Made by a program: the position numbers and the translations under genes | Assembly (NCBI GenBank): GCA_963714035.1 | Contig: OY970224.1 | Coordinates: forward strand, 1,054,001-1,118,000 | Reading direction: 5' to 3' | DNA: 64,000 nt | DNA from: DATFVB01 sp963714035 | GTDB taxonomy: Bacteria; Acidobacteriota; Thermoanaerobaculia; UBA5066; DATFVB01 | The notes under the pieces: generated by a model | What the model was told of the DNA's origin: nothing | Seen by the model: the letters and a program-made list of their open reading frames with translations, nothing else | Database searches by the model: none | Part shown: positions 34,501 through 45,098 of the stretch, one piece after another | Numbering within the stretch: position 1 is the stretch's first letter | How the letters are laid out: each line of letters begins with the position of its first letter

Positions 34501-35016
34501 ATGGCGATGTCGACACACCTCCGGATCGTTTCGTTCTCGGTTTATTGCGCCGTCGTCTCTGTCGGCTCGGCATTCGGGGCTGGAACTGCGATGGAGCGCA
34601 CTTCCCTCAAGGGCTTGAAGTCAATTCAGGTGGAAATCAATCTTGACGACGACATGGCGGCTGCCGGGATCACGCAAGACCAAATTCAGACCGACGTCGA
34701 ACTTCGCCTTCGGCGGAGCGGAATTCGGGTCACCGAGTTAGCCGGAGCTACTCTCACCCTTTATTTCAACAGCCTTCGCATCATTCCCGCAACAGCCCCC
34801 AATTCCAAGGGAAACGGCATGGCGATCTCGGTTTACATGGCGCTCCGCCAACCCGTAACCATTGTGCGCAGCGGGTTCTCGTGTTTTGCCGACACTTGGA
34901 GGATCAACGGAAACTTTATCTTGCCCAACAGCCTTCTGGAACAACTCCGAGACCGCGTTGGCGATCTCGTCGACCGATTCATAAACGAATATCTCGCAGT
35001 GAATCCCCCGCGTTAG
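34501..35016 (+). CDS. Hypothetical exported protein
   Basis: This 171-residue protein has a signal peptide (about 1-27, ending GSAFG-AG). The mature part has a repeating strand-helix pattern: GLKSIQVEINLDDDMAAAGITQDQIQTDVELRLRRSGIRVTE, then ATLTLYFNSLRI. I recognise this kind of short exported protein but no named family. The strong ribosome site GAGGAGGGAGGA just ahead of 34501 fixes the start over an in-frame ATG at 34474. Composition is low in GC compared with the chromosome. Its neighbour upstream is divergent, so a promoter pair must lie in 34424-34500. Confidence 0.7.
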   Translation: MAMSTHLRIVSFSVYCAVVSVGSAFGAGTAMERTSLKGLKSIQVEINLDDDMAAAGITQDQIQTDVELRLRRSGIRVTELAGATLTLYFNSLRIIPATAPNSKGNGMAISVYMALRQPVTIVRSGFSCFADTWRINGNFILPNSLLEQLRDRVGDLVDRFINEYLAVNPPR

Positions 35017-35026
35017 CGAAATGACG

Positions 35027-35330
35027 TTATTCGTCTGGCTCCGAAGCGGCGATCTCGGCCGTGATCACGGTCGGCGCCTCGATCTGCCGCTGGCGGCGCT
35101 CCTCGGCGATCTGCCGGAGCACGTTCTCGAAGGAAACCTCGTGCGTGTGCTCGACCTTGAATTCGAGGCGTGGTGTCCCGATGGTTGACGCTACCAAGAG
35201 CATCCTTCTGCCGTCGTCAATCCGTGCAGTACGGTTACCTCGACGCCCTTTGCTGGTTGGCGGTAGGTGTAGCTCAAGAGCAGCCGGAGCGCTTGCACGC
35301 GATCGGGGCTGTCGCTTACCGATCGCAACC
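35027..35330 (-). pseudogene. Probable frameshifted remnant of a small gene
   Basis: Reading leftward, one frame (about 35330-35220) gives SDSPDRVQALRLLLSYTYRQ and PAKGVEVTV. The next frame takes over near 35230 and continues RIDDGRRMLLVASTIG, then LEFKVEHTHEVSFENVLRQI and ERRQRQIEAPTVI to a stop at 35027. Together they look like one small protein split by a frameshift. The first half resembles helical segments in phage-associated proteins, but I cannot name the family. An uninterrupted frame from 35368 also exists but includes an implausible start. It lies at the edge of the low-GC patch. Confidence 0.35.
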
Positions 35331-35366
35331 GCGTGTGGAAAACCGTTACCGATGCGATTCGAGCAC

Positions 35367-35392
35367 AAAAAAAGGCGGCCCGAAGGCCGCCT
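35367..35392 (-). terminator. Intrinsic terminator of lon
   Basis: On the minus strand, 8-base arms (AGGCGGCC / GGCCGCCT) with a TTCG loop are followed by a run of seven T residues. It lies 25 bases beyond the lon stop codon and marks the right edge of the low-GC patch. Confidence 0.92.
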
Positions 35393-35416
35393 CGGCTCGC
35401 CAGGTCGGGCGGAAGG

Positions 35417-37912
<2,496 letters not shown>

Positions 37913-38183
37913 GGAATTCACTCCTCCGAACGGCCCTCTTGCTCGTGGTTTCGGCAGATGACTTGGGCTGTTCAACCATCAAAAACATTGAGCCTCCGAG
38001 TATTATTTCTCCGACCGGGAAAATCTGACTCCGGGACGCTCATAACTTTCAGGAGTGTCCGCAATTGGGAATATCAAATCCCGTGCCCGGCCACTTCGGC
38101 GCCCTGAGAATTGCGTAACTATCTGAAACTAATATTCATCATACATGGCACCCGGCTTGTTAAGGATCTCTGGGACTGAAACC
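37913..38183. other. Divergent spacer between lon and the permease-array operon
   Basis: This 271-base region has a notably AT-richer half (37960-38145). It must hold promoters for lon and for the adaptor-ATPase-permease operon. I see one candidate pair for the rightward operon (38111-38138) and no gene or clear repeat. Short inverted pieces such as TTGGGAATATCAAATCCC (near 38065) may bind a regulator. Confidence 0.4.
38111..38138 (+). promoter_or_regulatory. Candidate promoter of the adaptor-ATPase-permease operon
   Basis: TTGCGT (38111-38116) and TATTCA (38133-38138) lie 16 bases apart in an AT-rich stretch. The predicted transcript start near 38145 falls after the upstream ATG at 38145, which would force use of the ATG at 38184. 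Confidence 0.3.
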
Positions 38184-39431
38184 ATGGACATACCGAGAGA
38201 CACACGCAAACCTCGCCGCCGGCGGATCGTCATGGCCGGTGCGGGCGCGCTCGCCCTTCTCCTCGTCACGCTCGGGCTCCGGCGTCTGAAACCGGCGGCC
38301 CCGACGGTCGACCGGGCGACCCTGTGGATCGACGTCGCCAAACGCGGAGAGATGCTGCGGCAGGTCCGGGGGACCGGGACTCTCGTGCCGGAGGTGATCC
38401 GGTGGATTCCGGCGGCGACGGATGGCCGCGTGGAGAAGATCCTCGTGCTCCCGGGAACCGCCGTGAAGGCCGACACGGTCATCCTCGAGCTCTCGAACTC
38501 CGACGTTTCGCTCGCCTCCCAGGACGCCGCGCTGCAGCTCAAATCGGCCGACGCGGATTTCATCAGCCAGAAGGTGAAGATCGAGGAGCAGCGGCTCGAT
38601 GAGGAAGCGAGTCTCGCCACAATCGAGTCCGACTACAACCAGGCCGCGCGCGAGCGCGAGATGAACGAGAAACTTTTCACCGACGGCCTCGTCTCTCATC
38701 TGGTGCTCGAGAATTCGCGCGGCAAGGTCACGGAGCTCGCCAAGCGGCTCGAGATCGAGAGGAAGCGCGTGGCGATGGCCGACGAGTCGGTCGACGCGCA
38801 GATCGCGAGCCAGAAGACGGCCGTCGAGAAAGTCCAGGCCCTCTCCGCGGTCCGGCGCGACCAGGCCGCCCAGCTGGAGGTCCGGGCCGGGATCGACGGG
38901 ATCCTCCAGCAGGTCCCGGTCGAGGTCGGCCAGCGCGTCGCGCCCGGCGCCACGCTCGCGAAGGTCGCGCAGCCGGACCGGCTGAAGGCGGAGCTGAAGA
39001 TCGCCGAAACGCAGGCGAAGGACATCGTCGCCGGACAGCCCGCGGAGATCGACACGCGCAACGGCGTCGTCGAGGGGGTCGTCTCGCGCATCGATCCGGC
39101 CGTGCTGAACGGGACCGTCACCGTCGACGTCGCGATCCGCGGGACGCTCCCGAAGGGCGCGCGGCCGGACCTCTCCGTCGACGGCACGATCCAGCTCGAA
39201 AAGCTCGACAACGTGCTCTCGATCGGACGCCCCGCCTTCGGGCAGGAGCAGAGCACCGTCGGAATGTTCGTCCTCGAGCCGGGCGGGAAGTTCGCGTCGC
39301 GCGTCCCCGTGAAGCTCGGGCGCGGATCGGTCAACGCGGTCGAAGTGCTCGACGGCCTGAAGGCCGGCGATCAGGCGATTCTCTCGGACATGTCGAGATG
39401 GGACGGGTTCAACCGCGTCCGCCTCGAATGA
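38184..39431 (+). CDS. MacA/HlyD-type efflux adaptor
   Basis: This 415-residue protein has a basic N-terminus and one membrane span (about 14-32), then a periplasmic part. A lipoyl half (ATDGRVEKILVLPGTAVKADTVILEL, about 78-104) is followed by a long coiled coil (about 105-230, Gln/Glu/Lys/Ala heptads). The second lipoyl half starts LEVRAGIDGILQQVPVEVGQRVAPGATLAKVAQ. Strand-rich domains end the chain. Such adaptors work with MacB-type ABC permeases, linking them to an outer-membrane channel. The ABC ATPase follows at once and ten permeases after it. An ATG at 38145 is also in frame, but neither start has a good ribosome site. Confidence 0.88.
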   Translation: MDIPRDTRKPRRRRIVMAGAGALALLLVTLGLRRLKPAAPTVDRATLWIDVAKRGEMLRQVRGTGTLVPEVIRWIPAATDGRVEKILVLPGTAVKADTVILELSNSDVSLASQDAALQLKSADADFISQKVKIEEQRLDEEASLATIESDYNQAAREREMNEKLFTDGLVSHLVLENSRGKVTELAKRLEIERKRVAMADESVDAQIASQKTAVEKVQALSAVRRDQAAQLEVRAGIDGILQQVPVEVGQRVAPGATLAKVAQPDRLKAELKIAETQAKDIVAGQPAEIDTRNGVVEGVVSRIDPAVLNGTVTVDVAIRGTLPKGARPDLSVDGTIQLEKLDNVLSIGRPAFGQEQSTVGMFVLEPGGKFASRVPVKLGRGSVNAVEVLDGLKAGDQAILSDMSRWDGFNRVRLE

Positions 39432-39442
39432 AAGGAAGGGCG

Positions 39443-40147
39443 ATGACGGCACATCCGGACTCCCTGATTCATATGGAAGGCATCCGCAAGGTCTTCTACA
39501 CGGACGAAGTGGAGACCCATGCGCTGTCGGAGATCCATCTCGACATCCGCAAGGGTGAGTACGTCGCGATCGCCGGCCCCTCGGGATCGGGAAAGTCGAC
39601 GCTGCTCGCGATCATGGGGCTCCTCGACACGCCCACGCACGGGAAGTACGTGTTGAACGCCAAGGCGGTGGAGGACATCGGCCCGTCCGAACGGGCGCGC
39701 ATCCGCAACCGGGAGATCGGGTTCATCTTCCAGAGCTTCAACCTGATCGGCGACCTGACGGTGTACGAGAACGTCGAGCTGCCCCTGACCTACCGCGGAA
39801 TGTCGTCGGGGGAACGCAAGCTGCGGGTCCACGAGTCGCTCGAACGGGTCGGAATGAGCCACCGCACGAAGCACTATCCCGCCCAGCTCTCCGGAGGCCA
39901 GCAGCAGCGCGTCGCGGTCGCGCGCGCCCTCGCCGGCTCGCCTTCGATCCTGCTGGCCGACGAACCGACGGGAAACCTCGATTCCCGGAACGCCGAATCC
40001 GTCATGGAGCTCCTCCGCGAGCTCCACCGCGAGGGCGCCACGATCTGCACGGTGACGCACGACCCGCGGTTCTCCCGCCACGCCGAACGCACGATCCACG
40101 TCTTCGACGGTCGGATCGTGGAAGAAACGCTCGCCGCCGAAGCGTAG
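39443..40147 (+). CDS. MacB/LolD-type ABC transporter ATPase
   Basis: This 234-residue soluble ATPase is of the lipoprotein-releasing/macrolide-export subfamily. Walker A is GPSGSGKS (45-52), the Q-loop Gln is Q97, the signature is LSGGQQQR (149-156), Walker B is ILLADE (169-174) followed by PTGNLDS, and the switch His is H206 in VTHDPRF. This intact set implies active ATP hydrolysis. GGAAGG just before 39443 selects that ATG. An ATG at 39428 overlapping the adaptor stop (ATGA) is possible. It is the only ATPase gene near the array of ten permeases, so it may energise one or several of them. Confidence 0.95.
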   Translation: MTAHPDSLIHMEGIRKVFYTDEVETHALSEIHLDIRKGEYVAIAGPSGSGKSTLLAIMGLLDTPTHGKYVLNAKAVEDIGPSERARIRNREIGFIFQSFNLIGDLTVYENVELPLTYRGMSSGERKLRVHESLERVGMSHRTKHYPAQLSGGQQQRVAVARALAGSPSILLADEPTGNLDSRNAESVMELLRELHREGATICTVTHDPRFSRHAERTIHVFDGRIVEETLAAEA

Positions 40148-40170
40148 AGCCCGGGCCGGAGGAGGATCCG

Positions 40171-40212
40171 ATGACGCACCCCGCTCTTTCCTCGACGCGG
40201 AGGTCTCGATGA
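40171..40212 (+). CDS. Candidate 13-residue leader peptide before the first permease
   Basis: A perfect ribosome site GGAGGAGG (40158-40165) stands five bases ahead of an ATG that opens MTHPALSSTRRSR and stops in TGA overlapping the first permease ATG at 40209. The permease has its own GGAGG, also five bases from its ATG. The good site and exact overlap suggest translation of this peptide and coupled re-initiation. It may be fortuitous. Confidence 0.4.
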   Translation: MTHPALSSTRRSR

Positions 40213-42665
40213 ACGGATTCCTGACCGACCTTCGGCAGGCCGCGCGCGCGCTCGTCCGACGCCCCGGATTCACCGCCGCGGCGGTCGCCGCGCTCGCGAT
40301 CGGGATCGGGGCGACGACGGCCATCTTCTCGGTGGTTTACGGCGTTCTTCTCCGGCCTCTTCCCTACCCGGGAGAAGACCGGCTCATCGACGTCGCGGAA
40401 GTCAACGCGCGGGGGCGCGCGACACGCGTGTCCGACGCGAACTTTCTCGATTTCCGCGACCGCAACCGCACGCTCGACGGCCTCGCCGAATACTCGGACG
40501 TCTCCTCGACCGCGGTCGCCGTGGGCGCCCGTTCGAGCGGCGAGGCGCTTCGGACGCCGGTCGCGGTCGTGTCCGCCCGGTTCTTCGACGTCCTCGGCAT
40601 CGCTCCGTCGCGCGGAAGAACCTTCGTTCCCGACGAGCTCGTTCCCGGAGGCCGGGCAGCCGCCCTCGTCAGCACGGACTTCTGGCGGACGCATCTGGCC
40701 GCCACGGCCGATCCCGCTTCGGCGGTCCTTCGAATCGACGGCGCCTCCGTCGCGGTCGTGGGCGTCCTCCCGCCGGGATTCCACTTCCCCGACGGCGCCG
40801 AAGTCTGGATTCCGCGGGAGCGTGCGCCGTGGCTCCCCAGCCGGACGGCGCACAACAACCGGCTCGTCGGCCGGATGAAGGCGGGCGTTCCCGTCGCGGC
40901 GGCGCGCGCGGACCTTTCGTCGATCGCCCGCGCCCTCGCGGCGGAGCTCGGCAAGGACACCGACATGGCGGACGCGGGGGTCACGCCGCTGCGCGAAACG
41001 ATCGTCGGACGGACGCGTCCCGCCCTCCTCCTCCTGCTCGCGGCGGCCGCGGCGCTCTTCCTCGTCGGATGCGTCGACGTCGTCGCGCTGCTTCTCGCCC
41101 GCGCGGCTTCGCGGCGGCGGGAGATCGCGATCCGCCGCGCGCTCGGCGCCGGGCGCGCCGACCTGATCCGCACGTTCCTCGCCGAAGCGCTCGCGGTCTC
41201 GGTGCCCGGCGGCCTCCTCGGGATCGGGATCGCGGCGGCTCTCGTCGGCGCCGTCGCCCGTCTCGCCCCGCCGGGGCTCCCCCGGGTCGCGGAGATCGCG
41301 GTCGATGCGCCGGCGCTCGCGGCCGGGCTCTTCCTCGCGCTCGCCGCCGCGGGAGCACTCGCGGTCGCGACCGCGTGGGGGGAGTACGGCAGCCGGCTGG
41401 CCGACGTCCTCCGCGGCCACCAGACGACGGCGAACGTGCGCACGCGCCGCGCGCAGCGCGTCCTCTCCGTCGGGCAGCTGGCGGTCACGGCGGCGCTGCT
41501 GGCGGGAGTCTCGCTTCTCGGCCGCAGCCTGACGAAGCTTCTCGACGTTCCCCTCGGATTCCAGCCGGCACGCGTGCTGACGATGGACCTCGATTTTCCG
41601 GATGCGGGATCCGACGCGGATCGCCGGAAGCGGAAGTCGGAGATCGCGGAAGTTCTCGACCGGGTCGGGAGGCTTCCCGGCGTCGAGAAGGCGGGAGCGA
41701 CCGATGCGCTGCCGATCGGCAGCGATGCGCCGGACGGCATTTTCCTCCTCATGAGCCCCGGACAGGCCCTTCCCGCTCCCGCGGATTTCGAACGACTCTT
41801 CAAGGACCCGGCGCGGACGGGTTCGGCCGATTACGCGCTCGCGACCGGCGGGTATTTTCCGTCGATGGGCATCCCGCTCTTGCGGGGGCGGCTCTTCGAC
41901 GGCCGCGACGTCGCGGACGCGCCCCACGCGGCGGTCATCAGCGAGACGCTCGCGAAGACCCGCTTTGCGGAGCGCGATCCGATCGGACAGGTCGTCGAGT
42001 TCGGGAACATGGACGGCGACGTCCGCGTGATGACGATCGTCGGCGTCGTCGGAGACGTCCGGGAGAGCCGGATCGACGCCCCTCCGGAGTCGATCATCTA
42101 CGGCGATCTCGCCCAGCGGCAGAAGGGGTCGACGGTCACGGTGACGATGCGCGTCGCCGGCGATCCGCTGGCGATCGCCGAAAGCGCCCGGCGAGCGGCT
42201 CGCGAAGTCGATCCGCAGGTCCCCGCGACGATCCGGACGATGGACGACGTCATCGCGGCAGCCGTCGCGCCGCGCCGTGTGGGGATCCTGCTGCTCTCCG
42301 TCTTCAGCATCGCCGCCCTGGCCCTCGCCTGCACGGGACTCGCCGGGATCACGGCGTATTCGATCGCGCAGCGACAGCGGGAAATGGGCATTCGCGCGGC
42401 TCTCGGCGCCCGGCCGGCCGGGCTCCTCGCGCTGCTCCTGTCCGAGCAGTCCCGCCTCGTCGGCGCCGGTGTGGCGGCCGGCATGGCGATCGCGGTCTTC
42501 CTCGGCGCCCTCGCGCGCGCCCTGCTCTTCGGCGTCACCGCGGCCGATCCGCTCTCGCTCGCCTCCGCCGCCGCCGTTCTCGCCGCCGCCGCGACCGTCG
42601 CGGTCCTGATCCCCTCGCTCCGGCTGCTTCGGCTCCCCGCGGCGGAAGCCCTCCGGCAGGAATGA
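40209..42665 (+). CDS. ADOP-type duplicated MacB/FtsX permease 1
   Basis: This 818-residue membrane protein is made of two MacB/FtsX half-units, giving eight spans: about 21-48, 270-296, 325-350, 370-390, 417-440, 692-718, 750-775 and 785-805. Large periplasmic domains lie at about 50-265 and 445-690. The cytoplasmic coupling helix appears twice (REIAIRRALGA near 304-314, REMGIRAALGA near 724-734). This is the layout of acidobacterial duplicated orphan permeases. It differs from its neighbours: the motif before the first coupling helix reads VGCVDVVALLLAR instead of CANxANLLLAR, and the C-terminal PARRAxxxDP element is lost. As the copy nearest the ATPase and adaptor it is the likeliest true partner. 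It overlaps permease 2 by ATGA. Confidence 0.92.
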   Translation: MNGFLTDLRQAARALVRRPGFTAAAVAALAIGIGATTAIFSVVYGVLLRPLPYPGEDRLIDVAEVNARGRATRVSDANFLDFRDRNRTLDGLAEYSDVSSTAVAVGARSSGEALRTPVAVVSARFFDVLGIAPSRGRTFVPDELVPGGRAAALVSTDFWRTHLAATADPASAVLRIDGASVAVVGVLPPGFHFPDGAEVWIPRERAPWLPSRTAHNNRLVGRMKAGVPVAAARADLSSIARALAAELGKDTDMADAGVTPLRETIVGRTRPALLLLLAAAAALFLVGCVDVVALLLARAASRRREIAIRRALGAGRADLIRTFLAEALAVSVPGGLLGIGIAAALVGAVARLAPPGLPRVAEIAVDAPALAAGLFLALAAAGALAVATAWGEYGSRLADVLRGHQTTANVRTRRAQRVLSVGQLAVTAALLAGVSLLGRSLTKLLDVPLGFQPARVLTMDLDFPDAGSDADRRKRKSEIAEVLDRVGRLPGVEKAGATDALPIGSDAPDGIFLLMSPGQALPAPADFERLFKDPARTGSADYALATGGYFPSMGIPLLRGRLFDGRDVADAPHAAVISETLAKTRFAERDPIGQVVEFGNMDGDVRVMTIVGVVGDVRESRIDAPPESIIYGDLAQRQKGSTVTVTMRVAGDPLAIAESARRAAREVDPQVPATIRTMDDVIAAAVAPRRVGILLLSVFSIAALALACTGLAGITAYSIAQRQREMGIRAALGARPAGLLALLLSEQSRLVGAGVAAGMAIAVFLGALARALLFGVTAADPLSLASAAAVLAAAATVAVLIPSLRLLRLPAAEALRQE

Positions 42666-45088
42666 TGCGAGGACTGCTCCACGATTTGCGGGACGGCCTT
42701 CGGGCGATGCGCCGCCTTCCGGGCGCGACGTCGGTGTCGATCGCCATTCTCGGCCTCGCGATCGCCGCCAACGCCGTGATCCTGACGGTCGCGCAGACCG
42801 TGTTCTTTCGTCCGCTGCCCGTCCCGGCGGCGGATCGGCTCGCCCGCATCGTGCGATTCGAAGAAGGCCGCGAGAGCGGCGGCTTCTCCTACTCGGAGTA
42901 CCGCGATGTCCGCGACCGCGCGACCGGATGGGAATCGATCGCCGCGCATTACTCGTATGCTCCGCTCGTCGTGGCCACGCCGGGTGGAGCGCGGGAAACC
43001 CAGGGAGCGGTCGTCACCGCCAACTATTTCGCGATGCTCGGGGCCCGTCCGGCGCTCGGCCGCTTTTTCCGGGCGGATGAGGACGCCGTGCCCGGCCGCG
43101 ACCCGGTCGCCATTCTCGGGGACGGCTTCTGGCGCACGCGATTCGGCGGCGACCCTTCGATCGTCGGCCGCACCGTGCGCATCAACGACGTTCCGTTCAC
43201 CGTCGTGGGGATCGCACCCGCCGGGTTCGCCGGAGCGCACCCCGAAACGCCCAACGACCTCTGGATACCGACGATGATGCTCCGTGTCGGATACCGCTGG
43301 GGCGATGCCCTTGCCGGAACGGCGAGGCCTCTCGAGATCCTCGGCCGAATCGCGCCCGGCGGCTCGCTCGAATCGGTACGGGCCGGCCTCGCCGCGCTCC
43401 CGCCGCCGGGCGGACGCCCGGGCGAACGCCTCTCGATCCTCGTCGCCGAGCGCGCCCGCGGCGTGGACCCGGCGGAGCGCCGGGCCCTTCTCCCTTCCGT
43501 CCGGCTCCTCGGGGCGATCGCCCTGCTCCTTCTGGCGGTTTCCTGCGCGAACGTCGCCGGGGTCCAGGGCGTCCGGGCCGCGGCCCGCCGGAAGGAGATC
43601 GCGATCCGCCGAAGCGTCGGCTGCACACCCGCGCGTCTCGTTCGCCTTCTCCTCATCGAGAGCCTGCTCACGGCGACGGCCGGGGGAACGCTCGGGGTCC
43701 TGCTCTCGGTGCCCGCGCGCGCGGCGATTCTCCCGTTCTACACGGCCGATTCCGAAGGCTACGTTCGGACGTTTCCGGTCTCGCTCTCGCCGGCCGTGTG
43801 GATCGCCTCGCTCGCCCTCGCGCTCGTCGGCGGTCTGCTCTGCGGCGCGTTCCCGGCTTTCCAGGCCGCGCGCTCGAGCGTGCTCGACGCCCTGAAGGAG
43901 GCGCGCGGGGGCACCGGCCCGGGGGAAATCCGGCACCGGACGATCCTGGTCGCGGCGCAGATCGCGCTTTCGTTCACGCTCGTCGCCGCCGCCGGCCTCC
44001 TGTCCCGCAGCGCGTCGAGCCTTCACTCCGACCGCTTCGATCCGTCGCGCGTCGTCCTGATGCGCCTCCGCCCTCGCCTTGTCGAGGCTTCTCCAGAACG
44101 GGCCGAGCGGTACACGCGGGAGGTCCTCCGACGGCTGGAAGCCACGCCCGGAGTCGAGTCGGCCAGCCTCGTCCGCGGCTCCGGCCTCGCGTGGCGGGAG
44201 ACGGGGGAAGCGACGATCGCGTCCCCCTCTTCGCCGGGCGCGCCTGCCCTCCAGGCCGGGTATCACGAGGTCGGGCCCCGGTTTCTGGCCGCCCTCGGGA
44301 TTCCGCTCCTGCGGGGCCGCGAGTTCAATGCGGGCGATCGGCCCGGCTCCCCGCCGGTCGCTCTCGTCAGCGACTCCCTGGCGGCGGACATCGCGCCCGG
44401 CGGGGAGCCTCTCGGGCGCACGATCCTCGTCGACGGGCATCCGTTCTCGGTCGTGGGAGTCTTCCGCGACGCCCAGCTCCGCCCCGCATCCCGTTCCTCC
44501 GCCCCCTTCGTCTATCTCGCCTACTGGCAGTTCCCGTTCGGACATCCCGTCGACTCGCGCCTCGTCGTCCGGACGGACGCCGATCCGAAGACGATGCTTG
44601 AGCGTCTGCGAAAGGAGGCGGTCGCCGTCGATCCCGGGATTCCGGTGACCGAGCTGATGGCGATGTCGGATCAGGTTTCCTCCTCGCTCTCCGGGGTTTT
44701 TCTCGCGGCGCGCGTCGCCCGATGGGCCGGCGCCGTCGCCGTCCTGCTCGCGGGCCTCGGGGTCTACGGACTGTTCTCGTCCATGCTCCTCCGGCGCCGG
44801 CGGGAGTTCGCGGTGCGAATGGCCCTCGGCGCGGCAGGATCGGACATTCGGGGGCTCGTCGCCCGCGACGCCTCGCGGCTCTTCGCCGCCGGATCGGCGG
44901 CGGGAGCCGCGGCGGCTTTCGCGGGGGCTCCGGCGATGGGCGCCTTCCTTTTCGCGACCGCCGGCCTCGACCTGCGCGCGGTCGCTTCGGCCGCGGGCAT
45001 TCTCGGAGGCGCGACTTTCCTGGCGTGCTGGGCGCCCGCGCGGCGGGCGGCGCGCATCGATCCGGCCGCCGCCCTGCGGGCCGAATGA
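42662..45088 (+). CDS. ADOP-type duplicated MacB/FtsX permease 2
   Basis: This 808-residue protein has the same two-half architecture. It is the most divergent copy at the N-terminus (AMRRLPGATSVSIAILGLAIAANAVILTVAQTVFF instead of the common PGFTAxAxxTLALGIGANTAIF). The motif before the first coupling helix is SCANVAGVQGVRAAARRKEIAIRRSVGC (about 294-321), so LLLAR is replaced. The second coupling helix, RREFAVRMALGAAG, and the ending PARRAARIDPAAALRAE are normal. It starts with two Met codons; the first overlaps the stop of permease 1. It may pair with permease 1 as a heterodimer, since both depart from the family consensus. This pairing is only an inference. Confidence 0.9.
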   Translation: MMRGLLHDLRDGLRAMRRLPGATSVSIAILGLAIAANAVILTVAQTVFFRPLPVPAADRLARIVRFEEGRESGGFSYSEYRDVRDRATGWESIAAHYSYAPLVVATPGGARETQGAVVTANYFAMLGARPALGRFFRADEDAVPGRDPVAILGDGFWRTRFGGDPSIVGRTVRINDVPFTVVGIAPAGFAGAHPETPNDLWIPTMMLRVGYRWGDALAGTARPLEILGRIAPGGSLESVRAGLAALPPPGGRPGERLSILVAERARGVDPAERRALLPSVRLLGAIALLLLAVSCANVAGVQGVRAAARRKEIAIRRSVGCTPARLVRLLLIESLLTATAGGTLGVLLSVPARAAILPFYTADSEGYVRTFPVSLSPAVWIASLALALVGGLLCGAFPAFQAARSSVLDALKEARGGTGPGEIRHRTILVAAQIALSFTLVAAAGLLSRSASSLHSDRFDPSRVVLMRLRPRLVEASPERAERYTREVLRRLEATPGVESASLVRGSGLAWRETGEATIASPSSPGAPALQAGYHEVGPRFLAALGIPLLRGREFNAGDRPGSPPVALVSDSLAADIAPGGEPLGRTILVDGHPFSVVGVFRDAQLRPASRSSAPFVYLAYWQFPFGHPVDSRLVVRTDADPKTMLERLRKEAVAVDPGIPVTELMAMSDQVSSSLSGVFLAARVARWAGAVAVLLAGLGVYGLFSSMLLRRRREFAVRMALGAAGSDIRGLVARDASRLFAAGSAAGAAAAFAGAPAMGAFLFATAGLDLRAVASAAGILGGATFLACWAPARRAARIDPAAALRAE

Positions 45089-45098
45089 GAGGAGCACC

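Larger units (their letters stand above)
33657..35366. other. Lower-GC patch next to tRNA-Gly, probable acquired DNA
   Basis: From the tRNA 3' end to the lon terminator, base composition drops clearly below the surrounding DNA. The genes are unknown, oriented in mixed directions and loosely spaced. There is no integrase, and I found no second copy of the tRNA 3' end, so a complete integrated element is not shown. It could be the remains of one. Confidence 0.5.

Noticed and set aside
33582..35400. A complete integrative element with attL/attR at tRNA-Gly
   Set aside because: No integrase gene and no second copy of the tRNA 3' end were found between the tRNA and lon.
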